This document shows, piece by piece, positions 47,127-56,057 of a stretch of DNA of 64,000 nucleotides; position 1 is the stretch's first letter, and the number at the start of each line of letters is the position of its first letter. A program made the position numbers and the translations under genes. This DNA is from Rhizobiaceae bacterium (GTDB lineage: Bacteria > Pseudomonadota > Alphaproteobacteria > Rhizobiales > Rhizobiaceae): NCBI GenBank assembly GCA_029212415.1, contig JARGOF010000004.1, forward strand, positions 1 through 64,000, written 5' to 3'. A model generated the notes under the pieces. That model was given only the letters and a program-made list of their open reading frames with translations. It did not search any database and was not told the origin of the DNA.

Positions 47127-47792
47127 CTACACTTTCCCGGCGACATGATCCCGGTAGACACGCAAATGGTCTTCGATGGCTTTTGTACAGGTGGGGATAT
47201 CGCGCTGCAGGGCAGCGTCGAGGATGGCCTTGTGTTCGGGGATGGTCTCGGCGCGAAATCCGAAGGTGCGCAATTCGGAGACCACCTGCTGGCGGAACCG
47301 GTCGTATATGCCTCTGTGGGTCTCGATCAGCAACGACGAGCCGCAGGCGGAAATCAGTCTTTGATGAAATTCCCAGTCTGATCGGGACCAGACCGCCACA
47401 AAGGGGGTGATGTCATCGGCGGATTTCATCTTGGATTCGATATGGGCCAGCTTGTGATGGGAGGCATTGAGCTGTGCTTCCCATTCGACATCGCCATTGC
47501 GGATCGAACCGGCGGCGCCCTCGCATTCGAGCAAAATCCGCAGATGGGTCAGTTCCAGTAACTTTTGCTCGGATGAATGCGGACAGCGGAAGCCGCGCTG
47601 CTCCTGGAAATCAACAAAACCTTCGCAGGACATGCGAAACAGGATTTCCCGAATGGTGCTGGCACTGGTGTTGTAATCGGCCTTCAATTGGCTTGGCATC
47701 AGCTTCTGGCCAGGCTTGAACCTGCCGGAAATCAGACGATCGCGCAGATCCAGATAGACATCATTTTGTGACGTTTCTTTTCCTTCGTTCAT
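47127..47792 (-). CDS. GntR-family regulator with FCD ligand domain
   Basis: A 221-residue FadR-subfamily GntR regulator. The N-terminal winged helix (YLDLRDRLISGRFKPGQKLM and TSASTIREILFRMSCEGFVD, about 13-75) is followed by an all-helical FCD domain (about 85-215) whose Asp and His residues usually bind a metal and a carboxylate ligand. It diverges from the TRAP transporter operon across 212 bases and is probably its ligand-dependent repressor. A small organic acid is the likely effector. No operator was identified with confidence. Confidence 0.9.
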   Translation of the reverse strand: MNEGKETSQNDVYLDLRDRLISGRFKPGQKLMPSQLKADYNTSASTIREILFRMSCEGFVDFQEQRGFRCPHSSEQKLLELTHLRILLECEGAAGSIRNGDVEWEAQLNASHHKLAHIESKMKSADDITPFVAVWSRSDWEFHQRLISACGSSLLIETHRGIYDRFRQQVVSELRTFGFRAETIPEHKAILDAALQRDIPTCTKAIEDHLRVYRDHVAGKV

Positions 47793-48004
47793 TCAGATAT
47801 CTGCCATTTCGATCTCATTGATTCTTGATGTTTGCTTTGCCAACCTAGTTATTATTTTATTATTTTCAAGGAATCACGAAATTCCTGTGTATTTCCGTTT
47901 TCCGGTTGTCGCGCGTGAAATCCATTGCTACCTTGACCCTTCCTGTGGAGGAACAGGCCAATACCCAATGCGTGTTGAATGCAATCTTTAGGAGGAGAAT
48001 ACCC

Positions 48005-49030
48005 ATGACGATCATGAAAACAGCCATGGCCGCTCTGGCGACCACCTGCCTTGTGGCAGGTATCGCATCAAGCGTTTCTGCCGCTGACAAGACAACCCTG
48101 AGAATTCAGACACATTACGCCCCGGAAACCGTGTCCGGCAAATTGGCGGCTCAATATGTCGATGATATCCAGACCATGTCGAACGGCACGATCGAAGTGG
48201 AGATGTTCTATTCGTCTTCCGTCGTCAAAACCGTCGAGACCTTTGATGCTGCTGCAACGGGCATTCTCGATTGCGACATGACAGGCGGCGCCTACCAGAC
48301 AGGCAAAAACCCGGCCTTCCAGTTCGTGGGCGACATCATGGGCGGATACGACACCCCCTACCAGCAGCTTTCATGGCTCTATTATGGCGGCGGGCTGGAA
48401 GCGGCCCAGAAGCTCTACAACAAGTTCGACATGGAACTCATTGGCTGGTGGGTCTATGGTCAGGAAAGCCTTGCATCTTCCAAACCGATCCGCAATGCAG
48501 ATGACTTCAAGGACTGGAAATTCCGTTCCCCTCCGGGCATGGAAACCAAGATCTTCGAAAAACTTGGCGCCAAGCCGATCGTCATGGATTTCACCGAAAT
48601 CTTCACGGCGCTTGAATCCGGCATTATCGATGGTGCCGATGCATCCGGCCTGTCCAACAATGTTGGTCTGGGCCTCTATGACATTGTCAAACACGCCAAT
48701 TTCCCCGGCTTTCATTCCATGCCATCGGATCACCTGGCCTGCAACAAGGCCAAATTCGATGCCATGCCGGAATACCAGCAGCGGATCATGAAAGTGGCCA
48801 TGTCAGCCCTTGCCCTGCGCACGGCCCTGACATTTGAAAAGAAAAACGCCGAAGCGGCAGCGCAGCTGCGCTCCGAAGGCGTGACCCTTTATGCCTGGGC
48901 ACCGGAAGATCTGCAGAAATTCCGCGACGCGGCACAGGCAACCTGGCCTGAATTTGCCACCACACCGGAGGCACAGGATCTGGTTGAAGCGCATATGGCC
49001 TATCTGCGCCAGCTTGGCCTTGCCAAATAG
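48005..49030 (+). CDS. TRAP transporter solute-binding protein, DctP type
   Basis: A 341-residue periplasmic binding protein. Signal peptide 1-26 (cleavage after VSA), then DctP-family features including AAQYVDDIQTMSNGTIEVEM and KFRSPPGMETKIFEKLGAKP, whose Arg normally grips the carboxylate of the ligand. TAESGIIDGADAS-like text (ALESGIIDGADASG) is also present. AGGAGG lies upstream of the ATG at 48005; longer readings are rejected. First gene of a three-gene TRAP system. The ligand is probably a monocarboxylate. Confidence 0.92.
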   Translation: MTIMKTAMAALATTCLVAGIASSVSAADKTTLRIQTHYAPETVSGKLAAQYVDDIQTMSNGTIEVEMFYSSSVVKTVETFDAAATGILDCDMTGGAYQTGKNPAFQFVGDIMGGYDTPYQQLSWLYYGGGLEAAQKLYNKFDMELIGWWVYGQESLASSKPIRNADDFKDWKFRSPPGMETKIFEKLGAKPIVMDFTEIFTALESGIIDGADASGLSNNVGLGLYDIVKHANFPGFHSMPSDHLACNKAKFDAMPEYQQRIMKVAMSALALRTALTFEKKNAEAAAQLRSEGVTLYAWAPEDLQKFRDAAQATWPEFATTPEAQDLVEAHMAYLRQLGLAK

Positions 49031-49042
49031 AACGATACAAAG

Positions 49043-49071
49043 GGCGGCCCTCAAAATAGGGGCCGCCTTTT
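49043..49071 (+). terminator. Intra-operon terminator/attenuator after the binding-protein gene
   Basis: GGCGGCCCT (49043-49051) pairs with AGGGGCCGCC (49058-49067), a strong GC-rich stem with a short A-rich loop followed by TTTTA. It sits 13 bases after the DctP-type gene stop and 38 before the small permease gene. Partial termination here would make more binding protein than permease, as is common in transporter operons. Confidence 0.8.
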
Positions 49072-49108
49072 ACTGGTTCTCATCCCTTTGGAAGCGCGGG
49101 AGAGCGGC

Positions 49109-49921
49109 GTGATTGAACACGAACGAACAGGACCGGTCGATACACTCACCTGGTCCTTCAGCCGGATCGCCATGTGGGCGCCTGCCTTTATTGTCGGCAT
49201 CATCTTTTACGAGGTGGTGATGCGCTACATTTTTTTTCAGCCGACGCTTTGGGTCAATGAAATGTCGCTGTGGATCGGTGGCTTTATCTATGTCACCGCC
49301 GGTCTCTACGCGATGCAGCAGCGCAGCCATATCCGCATCTTCGTTCTTTATGACATCGCGCCCCTGTGGATGCGCCGTCTCTTCGACCTGCTCTCGGTCA
49401 TTTGTGTCTGCATCTTTGTTTTTGCCGTGGTGTGGGGCGGTTTCGGCGAGGCTGCGGCCAAATTCTGGCGATGGGAGACCTTCGGCACCGCCTTTGATCC
49501 ACCCATTCCAGCCACCAACAAGCCGCTTGTGCTGATCACGCTGGTGGTTCTGGCCCTGCAGGCCGTTTCAAATCTGATACGCGACTGGCCTTCCACCGCC
49601 ATAGTGCGCAAGACATTTGATGTGCTGTCGGTGCTGCTGACTGTCACTTTGGCAGCCTATGCGCTGCCGGTGCTCTTCAACACCGGCGAGACCGGCCCTG
49701 CCCTGCCGATGCATTGGCGGATCGGTCTTGTTGTCTGCGTCCTGCTTGTCGTTGCTGCCGTCTTCTACGGTCTCATCCGCGATTTCAACCGGACGCCCGT
49801 TCCCCTGGACATTTTCGAAGATCCTGCCGAGGGCCTTGGCTCCCTGCCGGATGAAGTTCTGCCGGATGAAGTTCTGCCGGATGAAGTCCTTTCTGGCAAT
49901 CCACCGAAGCAACACAAGTGA
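49109..49921 (+). CDS. TRAP transporter small permease, DctQ type
   Basis: A 270-residue small membrane subunit of a TRAP transporter. The four-helix DctQ domain spans about 15-180 (FYEVVMRYIFFQPTLWVNE and the LWIGGFIYVTAGLYAMQQR stretch). At least two more helices follow (about 185-235), so it is longer than the usual 170-200 residues. The C terminus repeats LPDEV three times. I chose the GTG at 49109, with GGGAG about six bases upstream. It is followed 14 bases later by the large permease. Confidence 0.85.
   Translation: MIEHERTGPVDTLTWSFSRIAMWAPAFIVGIIFYEVVMRYIFFQPTLWVNEMSLWIGGFIYVTAGLYAMQQRSHIRIFVLYDIAPLWMRRLFDLLSVICVCIFVFAVVWGGFGEAAAKFWRWETFGTAFDPPIPATNKPLVLITLVVLALQAVSNLIRDWPSTAIVRKTFDVLSVLLTVTLAAYALPVLFNTGETGPALPMHWRIGLVVCVLLVVAAVFYGLIRDFNRTPVPLDIFEDPAEGLGSLPDEVLPDEVLPDEVLSGNPPKQHK
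49844..49888 (+). repeat. Three tandem 15-base repeats at the end of the DctQ-type gene
   Basis: CTGCCGGATGAAGTT is repeated three times head to tail (last base differs in the third), coding LPDEV three times in the cytoplasmic tail. Like the 15-base repeat in the exosortase gene, it keeps the reading frame. Confidence 0.9.
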
Positions 49922-49935
49922 TCAGGTAGAAAATC

Positions 49936-51552
49936 ATGGATATCGGTACAATCTCCCTGATCCTCCTTTGCGGTATGCTGTTGCTGCTCGCCATCGGCAT
50001 GCCTCTGGGTTTTGCGTCAGGCTTCCTGGCGGTTGTCGTGATGGTTCTCAAATTCGAACCAACGCTGATTACCGACCCGATGAGCTTCGGCAGCGGCACA
50101 CTGACCCGTTCCTTCGGCACCGGGCCGATGAATATTCTTGCCCAGCGGCTCTACGGCATCATGACCAATTACGTGCTGATATCGGTGCCGCTGTTCATCT
50201 TCATGGCTACATTGCTGGAGCGCTCGGGCATTGCTCGTGACATGTATACGTCGCTCAATCAATGGATGTCGCGGACCCGCGGCGGCATTGCTGTGGTGAC
50301 CGCTCTGATGGCCATCGTCATGGCCGCCATGTCCGGGATCATCGGCGGTGAGGTGGTCTTGCTGGGGCTGATCGCGCTGCCGCAAATGCTGCGTCTTGGC
50401 TACAACCAGAACCTGGCCATCGGAACGATTTGCGCATCCGGCTCGCTGGGCACGATGATCCCGCCGTCCATCGTGCTGATCTTCTATGGGCTGATCACCG
50501 AAACCTCGATCCATGCCCTGTTCAAGGCCGCCTTCGTGCCGGGGTTCCTGCTCGCCACCTGTTACATCATCTACATCCTGGTGCGCACAAGAATGAACCC
50601 TGAGCTGGCGCCGCTGCCCGAGCCCAGCGACGATGACATGGATCCGGCGCAAAAACGCCGCCTTGGAACAACATTGCTGGTGCTGATTGCCGGCACAAGC
50701 AGCGCCCTCATCGTGCTGCGCTACATCTTTCTTCAAACTTTCGGGACCATAGAGGAAGACACCTGGTTCCAGGACATTTCCGCACTCTATACCTATCTGC
50801 CGATCGCCCTGGCCTGCGGCGCCTATCTGCAATTTTTTGTTGGTCCTGCCGGTACAGCCGAAGCCTGGCAGCGCGGCAAGGGCATGATCGCGCCGCTGTT
50901 GATTGTCTTTGTGGTTCTGGGTTCCATCTATGGCGGCATAACAGGCATTACAGAAGCCGCCGCCATGGGGTCCGTGGCCGTGCTGACGCTCATATGGCTG
51001 CGCGGCGAGTTCTCGTTCAATCTGCTACGAGAAGCCTCGATGCGCACGTTCAAGTCTACGGGAACCATCATCTGGGTGACCTTCGGCGCCACCGCCCTTG
51101 CCGGTGCCTACACGATTTCGGGTGGCCCGACCTATGTCGCCAATCTGATCATCGGTTACGATCTGCCGACACTCGGCGTGCTTTTGGTGATGATGATCAT
51201 TTTCCTGTTTCTCGGCGCTTTCATGGACTGGACGGGCATTGTCCTGCTGGTCATGCCGGTATTCCTGCCGATCGTTCTGAAACTGCCGGTCGCCGAACTC
51301 GGCCTGTTTTCTCCTCTTGTTGGCGCGAGCAGCTTCGTGTCGGTCTGGTTCGGCATTCTCTTCTGCGTCAATATGCAGGTGAGTTTTCTCTCGCCACCCT
51401 TCGGTCCAGCGGCCTTCTATCTCAAATCTGTCGCACCGCCGCACATCACCTTGCCGGATATTTTCAGAGGCTTCCTGCCGTTCATCGCCATCCAGCTGTT
51501 CATCCTGACGCTGATCCTTTTCTTCCCCGAATTGACCATGATCTTCCGGTGA
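49936..51552 (+). CDS. TRAP transporter large permease, DctM type
   Basis: A 538-residue polytopic protein with 12 or more helices, the sodium-coupled transport subunit of the TRAP system. DctM features include GIPLGFASG-like GMPLGFASGF (21-30), SGIIGGEVVLLGLIALPQML and GTICASGSLGTMIPPSIVLI, the hairpin that binds Na+ and substrate. Length is at the long end because of an extra cytoplasmic loop near 225-240 (PEPSDDDMDPAQKRR). It follows the small permease by 14 bases. Confidence 0.93.
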   Translation: MDIGTISLILLCGMLLLLAIGMPLGFASGFLAVVVMVLKFEPTLITDPMSFGSGTLTRSFGTGPMNILAQRLYGIMTNYVLISVPLFIFMATLLERSGIARDMYTSLNQWMSRTRGGIAVVTALMAIVMAAMSGIIGGEVVLLGLIALPQMLRLGYNQNLAIGTICASGSLGTMIPPSIVLIFYGLITETSIHALFKAAFVPGFLLATCYIIYILVRTRMNPELAPLPEPSDDDMDPAQKRRLGTTLLVLIAGTSSALIVLRYIFLQTFGTIEEDTWFQDISALYTYLPIALACGAYLQFFVGPAGTAEAWQRGKGMIAPLLIVFVVLGSIYGGITGITEAAAMGSVAVLTLIWLRGEFSFNLLREASMRTFKSTGTIIWVTFGATALAGAYTISGGPTYVANLIIGYDLPTLGVLLVMMIIFLFLGAFMDWTGIVLLVMPVFLPIVLKLPVAELGLFSPLVGASSFVSVWFGILFCVNMQVSFLSPPFGPAAFYLKSVAPPHITLPDIFRGFLPFIAIQLFILTLILFFPELTMIFR

Positions 51553-51869
51553 CAGGACCAACAACAATGCTGACGCAACACCAAAAGCGATCATTCGAGA
51601 AACAGGGTTTTCGCTGGTCATTCGATATCGGCTATGACAGAACCGGCGAGGCGACCGGCCGATCACATTTTCCCGCGTTTGTGGCACGCAGCCGAGCGGA
51701 CCGGGCCAGCCAATCGCGCGACTGGCGCATACGGGCTTTGATGTGGCAGAAGGCGCGCGCAAGACTTGTCGTACAGCCGCATATCGACGACATTCATCGA
51801 TGGCAATCCGATGTGCCCCATTGTGCCTGAGGCGGCCTGCACAATGCCCTGTTCGGGAGCAGCCAACCG
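51553..51869 (+). other. Gap with possible gene fragments between TRAP and AroE-like genes
   Basis: A plus-strand reading from the ATG at 51567 (MLTQHQKRSFEKQGF, then unrelated residues) starts like PhyH-type dioxygenases but the likeness ends after 15 codons. Near 51695-51745 another frame reads GPGQPIARLAHTGFDVAEG, which faintly recalls an NAD-binding segment. Both traces are too short to call. The stretch may be decayed DNA left by a deletion. Confidence 0.3.
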
Positions 51870-52712
51870 ATGACTGCCATGGCGAGACTGCGCACGGGCC
51901 TGATCGGGGCAAATATCGGCAGGACACGCTATCGGGATGCGCTGCAGATCATGTGCGATGATGCAGGCATCAAACTGGAATTTTCGCTGATCGATACGAC
52001 AGGGCAAACACATTTTTCCTTTGATGATGCAGCCCGCAATCTCATCGCAAAAGACTGGTCAGGTGTTGGCGTGACTCACCCGCACAAATTGCAGGCAGCA
52101 CAATTTGTCGGCACTGGCATGCGCCCCGACATTCGCCATCTTTCGGCCTGCAACCTTTTGACGTTTCATCGGGAAGCCGTCGGTCACAATACAGATTATG
52201 CGGGTTTTCTCAGTGCCTGGTTGCACGAAATGGGCGACAGGAAACCGGGCGTGGTTGCCATGGCGGGCGCCGGCGGCGTCGCCCATGCGCTGGGTCCGGC
52301 TCTGGTCCAATTGGGCGCGGAGCAAATTTACCTTTGGGACCCTGATGGCTCAAGGGCCGAGGACCTGGCCGGCAGGATCGGCAAACGGGCGCATGTCGTG
52401 TCACAGGAGGCGATCCGGGACATTGTCGAGAACGCCAACGGACTGGTCAATGCAACCGCCTTCGGCATGGAGAAAACGCCCGGATCGTCAATACCACTTG
52501 CATGGATCGGCAAACAGGGCTGGGCATTCGATGCTGTCTACACACCGACTGATACATTGTTTCTTGCAATGGCCAAGGCTGCCGGGCTTCACACCCTGAG
52601 CGGTTTTGCCTTGTTCAAACATATGGCAATGGCCAGTTTCGAAGCCTATACAGGCATCAAAGCTGACAGACAGACAACGCTTGCCAAACTGGATGCATTG
52701 CGGCCTGAATGA
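51870..52712 (+). CDS. Shikimate dehydrogenase-like NAD(P) oxidoreductase
   Basis: A 280-residue AroE-family enzyme. The catalytic Lys73 is in GVGVTHPHK, Asn95 and Asp109 are in ACNLLTF and GHNTDYAGF, the nucleotide-binding GAGGVAHA is at 133-140, and the C-terminal GFALFKHMA is recognisable. The N-terminal substrate motif, normally SxSP followed by a His/Asn, is absent: the chain reads GLIGANIGRTRYRD (10-23), so the two Ser that bind the shikimate carboxylate are missing. It therefore probably reduces or oxidises a different, related hydroxy acid. It lies in the TRAP cluster; the biosynthetic aroE is presumably elsewhere. Confidence 0.85.
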   Translation: MTAMARLRTGLIGANIGRTRYRDALQIMCDDAGIKLEFSLIDTTGQTHFSFDDAARNLIAKDWSGVGVTHPHKLQAAQFVGTGMRPDIRHLSACNLLTFHREAVGHNTDYAGFLSAWLHEMGDRKPGVVAMAGAGGVAHALGPALVQLGAEQIYLWDPDGSRAEDLAGRIGKRAHVVSQEAIRDIVENANGLVNATAFGMEKTPGSSIPLAWIGKQGWAFDAVYTPTDTLFLAMAKAAGLHTLSGFALFKHMAMASFEAYTGIKADRQTTLAKLDALRPE

Positions 52713-52855
52713 GCGGGAGGAAAGAAGATGATATCCAATGGTCATGCGCCCGACGCATGCATAACAGCGCAGGCCATTTCATGAAATTCAACTCCGGGTA
52801 AAAACCCGGTTTCAGAAATAACCACGCAGACGGAAAATCAAACAGGAGTGTCTCT

Positions 52856-53752
52856 ATGTCCAGTCCATCAATCGGTTTTATAGGCCTTGGCCTCATGGGG
52901 TCGGCCATGTGCCAGAGACTTCTCGATCTGGAATATCCCTTGACCATTGTCGCCAACCGGTCGCGAGGCAATATCGACAAGGCCGTCGCCCGGGGCGCCG
53001 TTGAGGTTTCAACAGCGCGGGAGGTGGCCGAACGCAGTGATTTCATCTTGCTGTGCATGGACACATCGGCTTCAGTCGAGGCAAGAATGTATGGCGACAA
53101 GGGTGTGATTGCCGGCTTGAAACCCGGATCCATCGCCATTGATTTCGGCACATCCCTGCCTGAGTCAACGCGCGCCATTGGTACGGCGGTGGCCGAGGCT
53201 GGTGGCACCTACCTCGATGCCCCTCTTGGACGCACGCCATCACATGCATTGGACGGCAAACTCAACATCATGTGCTCGGGTGACCAGACGGCATTCGAAA
53301 AGGCACGAGGCCTGCTTGATGATCTTGGCGAGAATGTTTTTCATCTCGGCGCTCTGGGGTCAGGGCATACGATCAAACTGATCAACAATTTTTTCGCCAT
53401 GACCACGGCAAATGCACTCGCTGAAGCCTTTGTGACGGCAGATGCTGCGGGCATTGATCGTCAGAAACTCTACGATGTCATGTCTGCCGGACCGCTGCAT
53501 TCAGGCATGATGGATTTTGTCAAAGCCTATGCAATCGATGGCAATCCGAACATGCTGGCTTTTTCCATTCGAAATGCCCAAAAGGATGTTGGCTATTATG
53601 CCACGATGGCCGATCAGGCCGGCATTCCATCGATCATGTCGCAATCGGCGAAAATGGCGATGTCACTGGCGGTTGCCGGTGGAGCGGGAGATCATATGAT
53701 CGGACAGATGACGGATTTTCTGAGTGAGCTCTATGGTGCCGGAAAGAACTGA
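52856..53752 (+). CDS. Beta-hydroxyacid dehydrogenase (3-hydroxyisobutyrate dehydrogenase family)
   Basis: A 298-residue NAD(P)-dependent dehydrogenase. Rossmann motif GFIGLGLMGSAM (7-18), catalytic Lys174 in GSGHTIKLINNF, and an all-helical C-terminal domain. The substrate loop, usually DAPVSGGxxGAxxGTL, here reads DAPLGRTPSHALDGKL (121-136), so Ser-Gly-Gly is replaced and the substrate probably differs from 3-hydroxyisobutyrate or tartronate semialdehyde. AGGAG lies upstream of the ATG. It follows the AroE-like gene by 143 bases and precedes the EamA exporter by 20; it likely belongs to the same catabolic unit. Confidence 0.9.
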   Translation: MSSPSIGFIGLGLMGSAMCQRLLDLEYPLTIVANRSRGNIDKAVARGAVEVSTAREVAERSDFILLCMDTSASVEARMYGDKGVIAGLKPGSIAIDFGTSLPESTRAIGTAVAEAGGTYLDAPLGRTPSHALDGKLNIMCSGDQTAFEKARGLLDDLGENVFHLGALGSGHTIKLINNFFAMTTANALAEAFVTADAAGIDRQKLYDVMSAGPLHSGMMDFVKAYAIDGNPNMLAFSIRNAQKDVGYYATMADQAGIPSIMSQSAKMAMSLAVAGGAGDHMIGQMTDFLSELYGAGKN

Positions 53753-53772
53753 ACCATGAGTGGATTCACTGC

Positions 53773-54672
53773 GTGAGCCGACTGACAGCCAAAGCGAATG
53801 AAAACAGGCCGGTGCTGGGTATTTTCCTGATGCTGGCCGCATTTTTCTTTTTCTCGATGATCGACACCAGCGTCAAGATGCTCACCATTCTGGGCATCCC
53901 GGCGATGCAACTGGCTTTCATGCGCTATTTCGGCCATGTGGTCATCTCGCTTGGGCTGATTGCCCGCGGCGGCTTCAGTTTTGACCGGTTTGGCAGTGAG
54001 AAGCTGTTTCTGGTGATCCTGCGCGGCGCGCTGCTGATGGCCGCGACGGTTCTCAACTTCATTGCCTTGCGCTATCTGCCGCTGACACTGACGGCTACAA
54101 TCACCTTCTCGGCGCCGCTGCTTATCTGCGCCCTGTCATGGCCGCTGCTGGGCGAAAGGGTCGGCATCTGGCGCGGCGGGGCTGTTGTGGTGGGCTTTGT
54201 CGGCATTATTGTTGCAATCCACCCCTTTGGGGACGATTTCCACTGGGCCGTTTTCCTGTCGCTGACCGGAGCACTCAGTTTTGCCTTTTACTCCCTTTTG
54301 ACCCGCAAATTGTCAGGCATTGTCGCCACCGATACGATGCAATTCTATGCGGGGCTGGTGGGCGCTCTGGTGTTGCTTCCCCTGGCGATTGTGGAATGGA
54401 CCAATCCTGCAACCCTTGTGGATTGGGTATTGCTGTTCATGCTGGGGTTTTTCGGCTGGTTGGGCCACCAGCTCCTGACCCAGGCACACGGATTCGCACC
54501 CGCCAGCACGCTGACCCCCTTCAGCTACGCATTCATCGTTTATCTGACGATCTGGAGTTATTTCCTGTTTGATCACGTGCCCGATGCATGGACGATCGCA
54601 GGTGCCGCCATCGTCATCTCTGCCGGCCTGATCATCTGGTTTCGCGAGCGCAGGCGCGTGCAAAAGCAGTAG
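53773..54672 (+). CDS. EamA/DMT family transporter
   Basis: A 299-residue inner-membrane protein with ten predicted helices, made of two EamA repeats (about 14-145 and 155-292). The N-terminal MLAAFFFFSMIDTSVKML and MRYFGHVVISL are typical. The family mostly exports amino acids or metabolites. The start is GTG at 53773, with GGA upstream. It closes the TRAP/dehydrogenase cluster, so it may export a product or overflow metabolite; the substrate is unknown. Confidence 0.88.
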   Translation: MSRLTAKANENRPVLGIFLMLAAFFFFSMIDTSVKMLTILGIPAMQLAFMRYFGHVVISLGLIARGGFSFDRFGSEKLFLVILRGALLMAATVLNFIALRYLPLTLTATITFSAPLLICALSWPLLGERVGIWRGGAVVVGFVGIIVAIHPFGDDFHWAVFLSLTGALSFAFYSLLTRKLSGIVATDTMQFYAGLVGALVLLPLAIVEWTNPATLVDWVLLFMLGFFGWLGHQLLTQAHGFAPASTLTPFSYAFIVYLTIWSYFLFDHVPDAWTIAGAAIVISAGLIIWFRERRRVQKQ

Positions 54673-55125
54673 TGCGCCAATAAAGTCAGCTTTTGTCTCT
54701 CTTGCAGAGAGCTTGGATCACAGATTTTGAACGCTGTTCAACTCCCAGCATCACCGGGGCGACGGAGGTTTTCGGCCAATCTGACATCGCTTGTACCCGC
54801 TTTCTGGCGCAGCAGTTTTAGCCTTTTGCCTTTCATGCGCTGGGCATGCTTTGCACCCACGCCCGTTGCTTTTTGCCTACGATCAGCTCAGTGGTTTTTC
54901 GGTATCAATCGATGTCTTTTTCAAGAACGGTTGTTGGTAAATGCTCCCAAGTTTCCACAAATATTTGTTGCTGCCAGTCGTCGTTGATGTTTTCCATCCA
55001 ACAACGGCCGCGCTCGGGATGATATAAGTCAATGCGGCCCCTTGGAAAGCATGTGAGACTTTTAAAGCGCCCGGGTGTCAGATTCATTCCGGTATTCGGT
55101 AAATTTTCATATCTGGGAGGATGAC
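54673..55125. other. 450-base gap, no supported gene
   Basis: A minus-strand reading of 81 codons (54905-55150) includes GRIDLYHPERGRCWMENIND and WQQQIFVETWEHLPTTV, which look protein-like but overlap the start of the DUF2189 gene and match nothing I know. A plus-strand reading at 54727-54987 looks random. The DNA is less GC-rich than the flanks, so this may be eroded coding sequence. The right end should hold the DUF2189 promoter. Confidence 0.35.
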
Positions 55126-55920
55126 ATGACGGGAACCACTGAGGCTGCAACGCCGCCCAAAATGCCGGCGGTTCGTGCCGTGTCCTTCGGCGACATCAGC
55201 GCATCGCTGCGGGCAGGATTGGCCGATTTCATGCGCGCGCCGCTTTTCGGACTGTTTTTCGGCGGCGTTTTTGCAGTGGGGGGATTGTTCATACTGGCCG
55301 CACTCTATGTTTTTGAAATGCCATGGATGATCATCCCCGTGGCCATCGGCTTTCCGTTGATCGGCCCCTTTGTGGCGGTCGGACTCTACGAAGTCAGCCG
55401 GCGACTTGCAAGCGGCAGGCCATTGATCTGGCGTGAGGTTCTGCTGGTGGTGTTCCGGCAGCGGGAAACACAATTGGGCTGGATGGCCTTTGTCGTTCTG
55501 TTCATTTTCTGGATGTGGATCTATCAGGTGCGGCTGCTTTTTGCGCTGTTTCTGGGTTTCAAGAGCATCTCTGGCATTGGCCGTTTCATCGAAGTGACCA
55601 CCACCTCTGCAGAAGGGCTGGGTTTTCTCGCAGTTGGCACCGCCTTTGGTGCTGCCCTGGCCTTTGTGCTGTTTTCTGCGACCGTGATCGCCATGCCCTT
55701 GCTGCTGGACCGGGAGCTTGATTTTGTTTCCGCCATGATCACCAGTTTCAAAACGGTCCTCAAAAGTCCCTTGCCGATGATTTCCTGGGGTATCCTGATT
55801 ACCATTCTGGCTGTGATCGCCATGCTGCCGGCATTTCTCGGGATGATTGTCATTCTGCCGGTTCTTGGTCATGCGACTTGGCACCTTTATGAAAGGGCCA
55901 TCGGTTCACAACCTGCTTGA
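55126..55920 (+). CDS. DUF2189 family membrane protein
   Basis: A 264-residue inner-membrane protein with about six helices. The segment AVSFGDISASLRAGLADFMR, then APLFGLFFGG near the N terminus and the repeated hydrophobic blocks fit DUF2189, whose members lie in aerobic-metabolism or cytochrome loci and have no proven role. GGGAGG lies seven bases before the ATG at 55126; an upstream start is not supported. It stands alone on the plus strand. Confidence 0.85.
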   Translation: MTGTTEAATPPKMPAVRAVSFGDISASLRAGLADFMRAPLFGLFFGGVFAVGGLFILAALYVFEMPWMIIPVAIGFPLIGPFVAVGLYEVSRRLASGRPLIWREVLLVVFRQRETQLGWMAFVVLFIFWMWIYQVRLLFALFLGFKSISGIGRFIEVTTTSAEGLGFLAVGTAFGAALAFVLFSATVIAMPLLLDRELDFVSAMITSFKTVLKSPLPMISWGILITILAVIAMLPAFLGMIVILPVLGHATWHLYERAIGSQPA

Positions 55921-56057
55921 TGCCACGCCCCGCATTTGACGTTTTCAAAATCCCCCGGGACGTGATGGAAGCAAGCCGGTATATTTGATTTCGGATTGTT
56001 TTCGACCATCGTTCATTATGGTATTTGCCCTTTGAAAAAGGCGAAAGGCGATTCCAT

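Noticed and set aside
54905-55150. 81-codon minus-strand gene
   Set aside because: It overlaps the well-supported DUF2189 start, has no ribosome site and no recognised relative; kept only as a remark on the gap.
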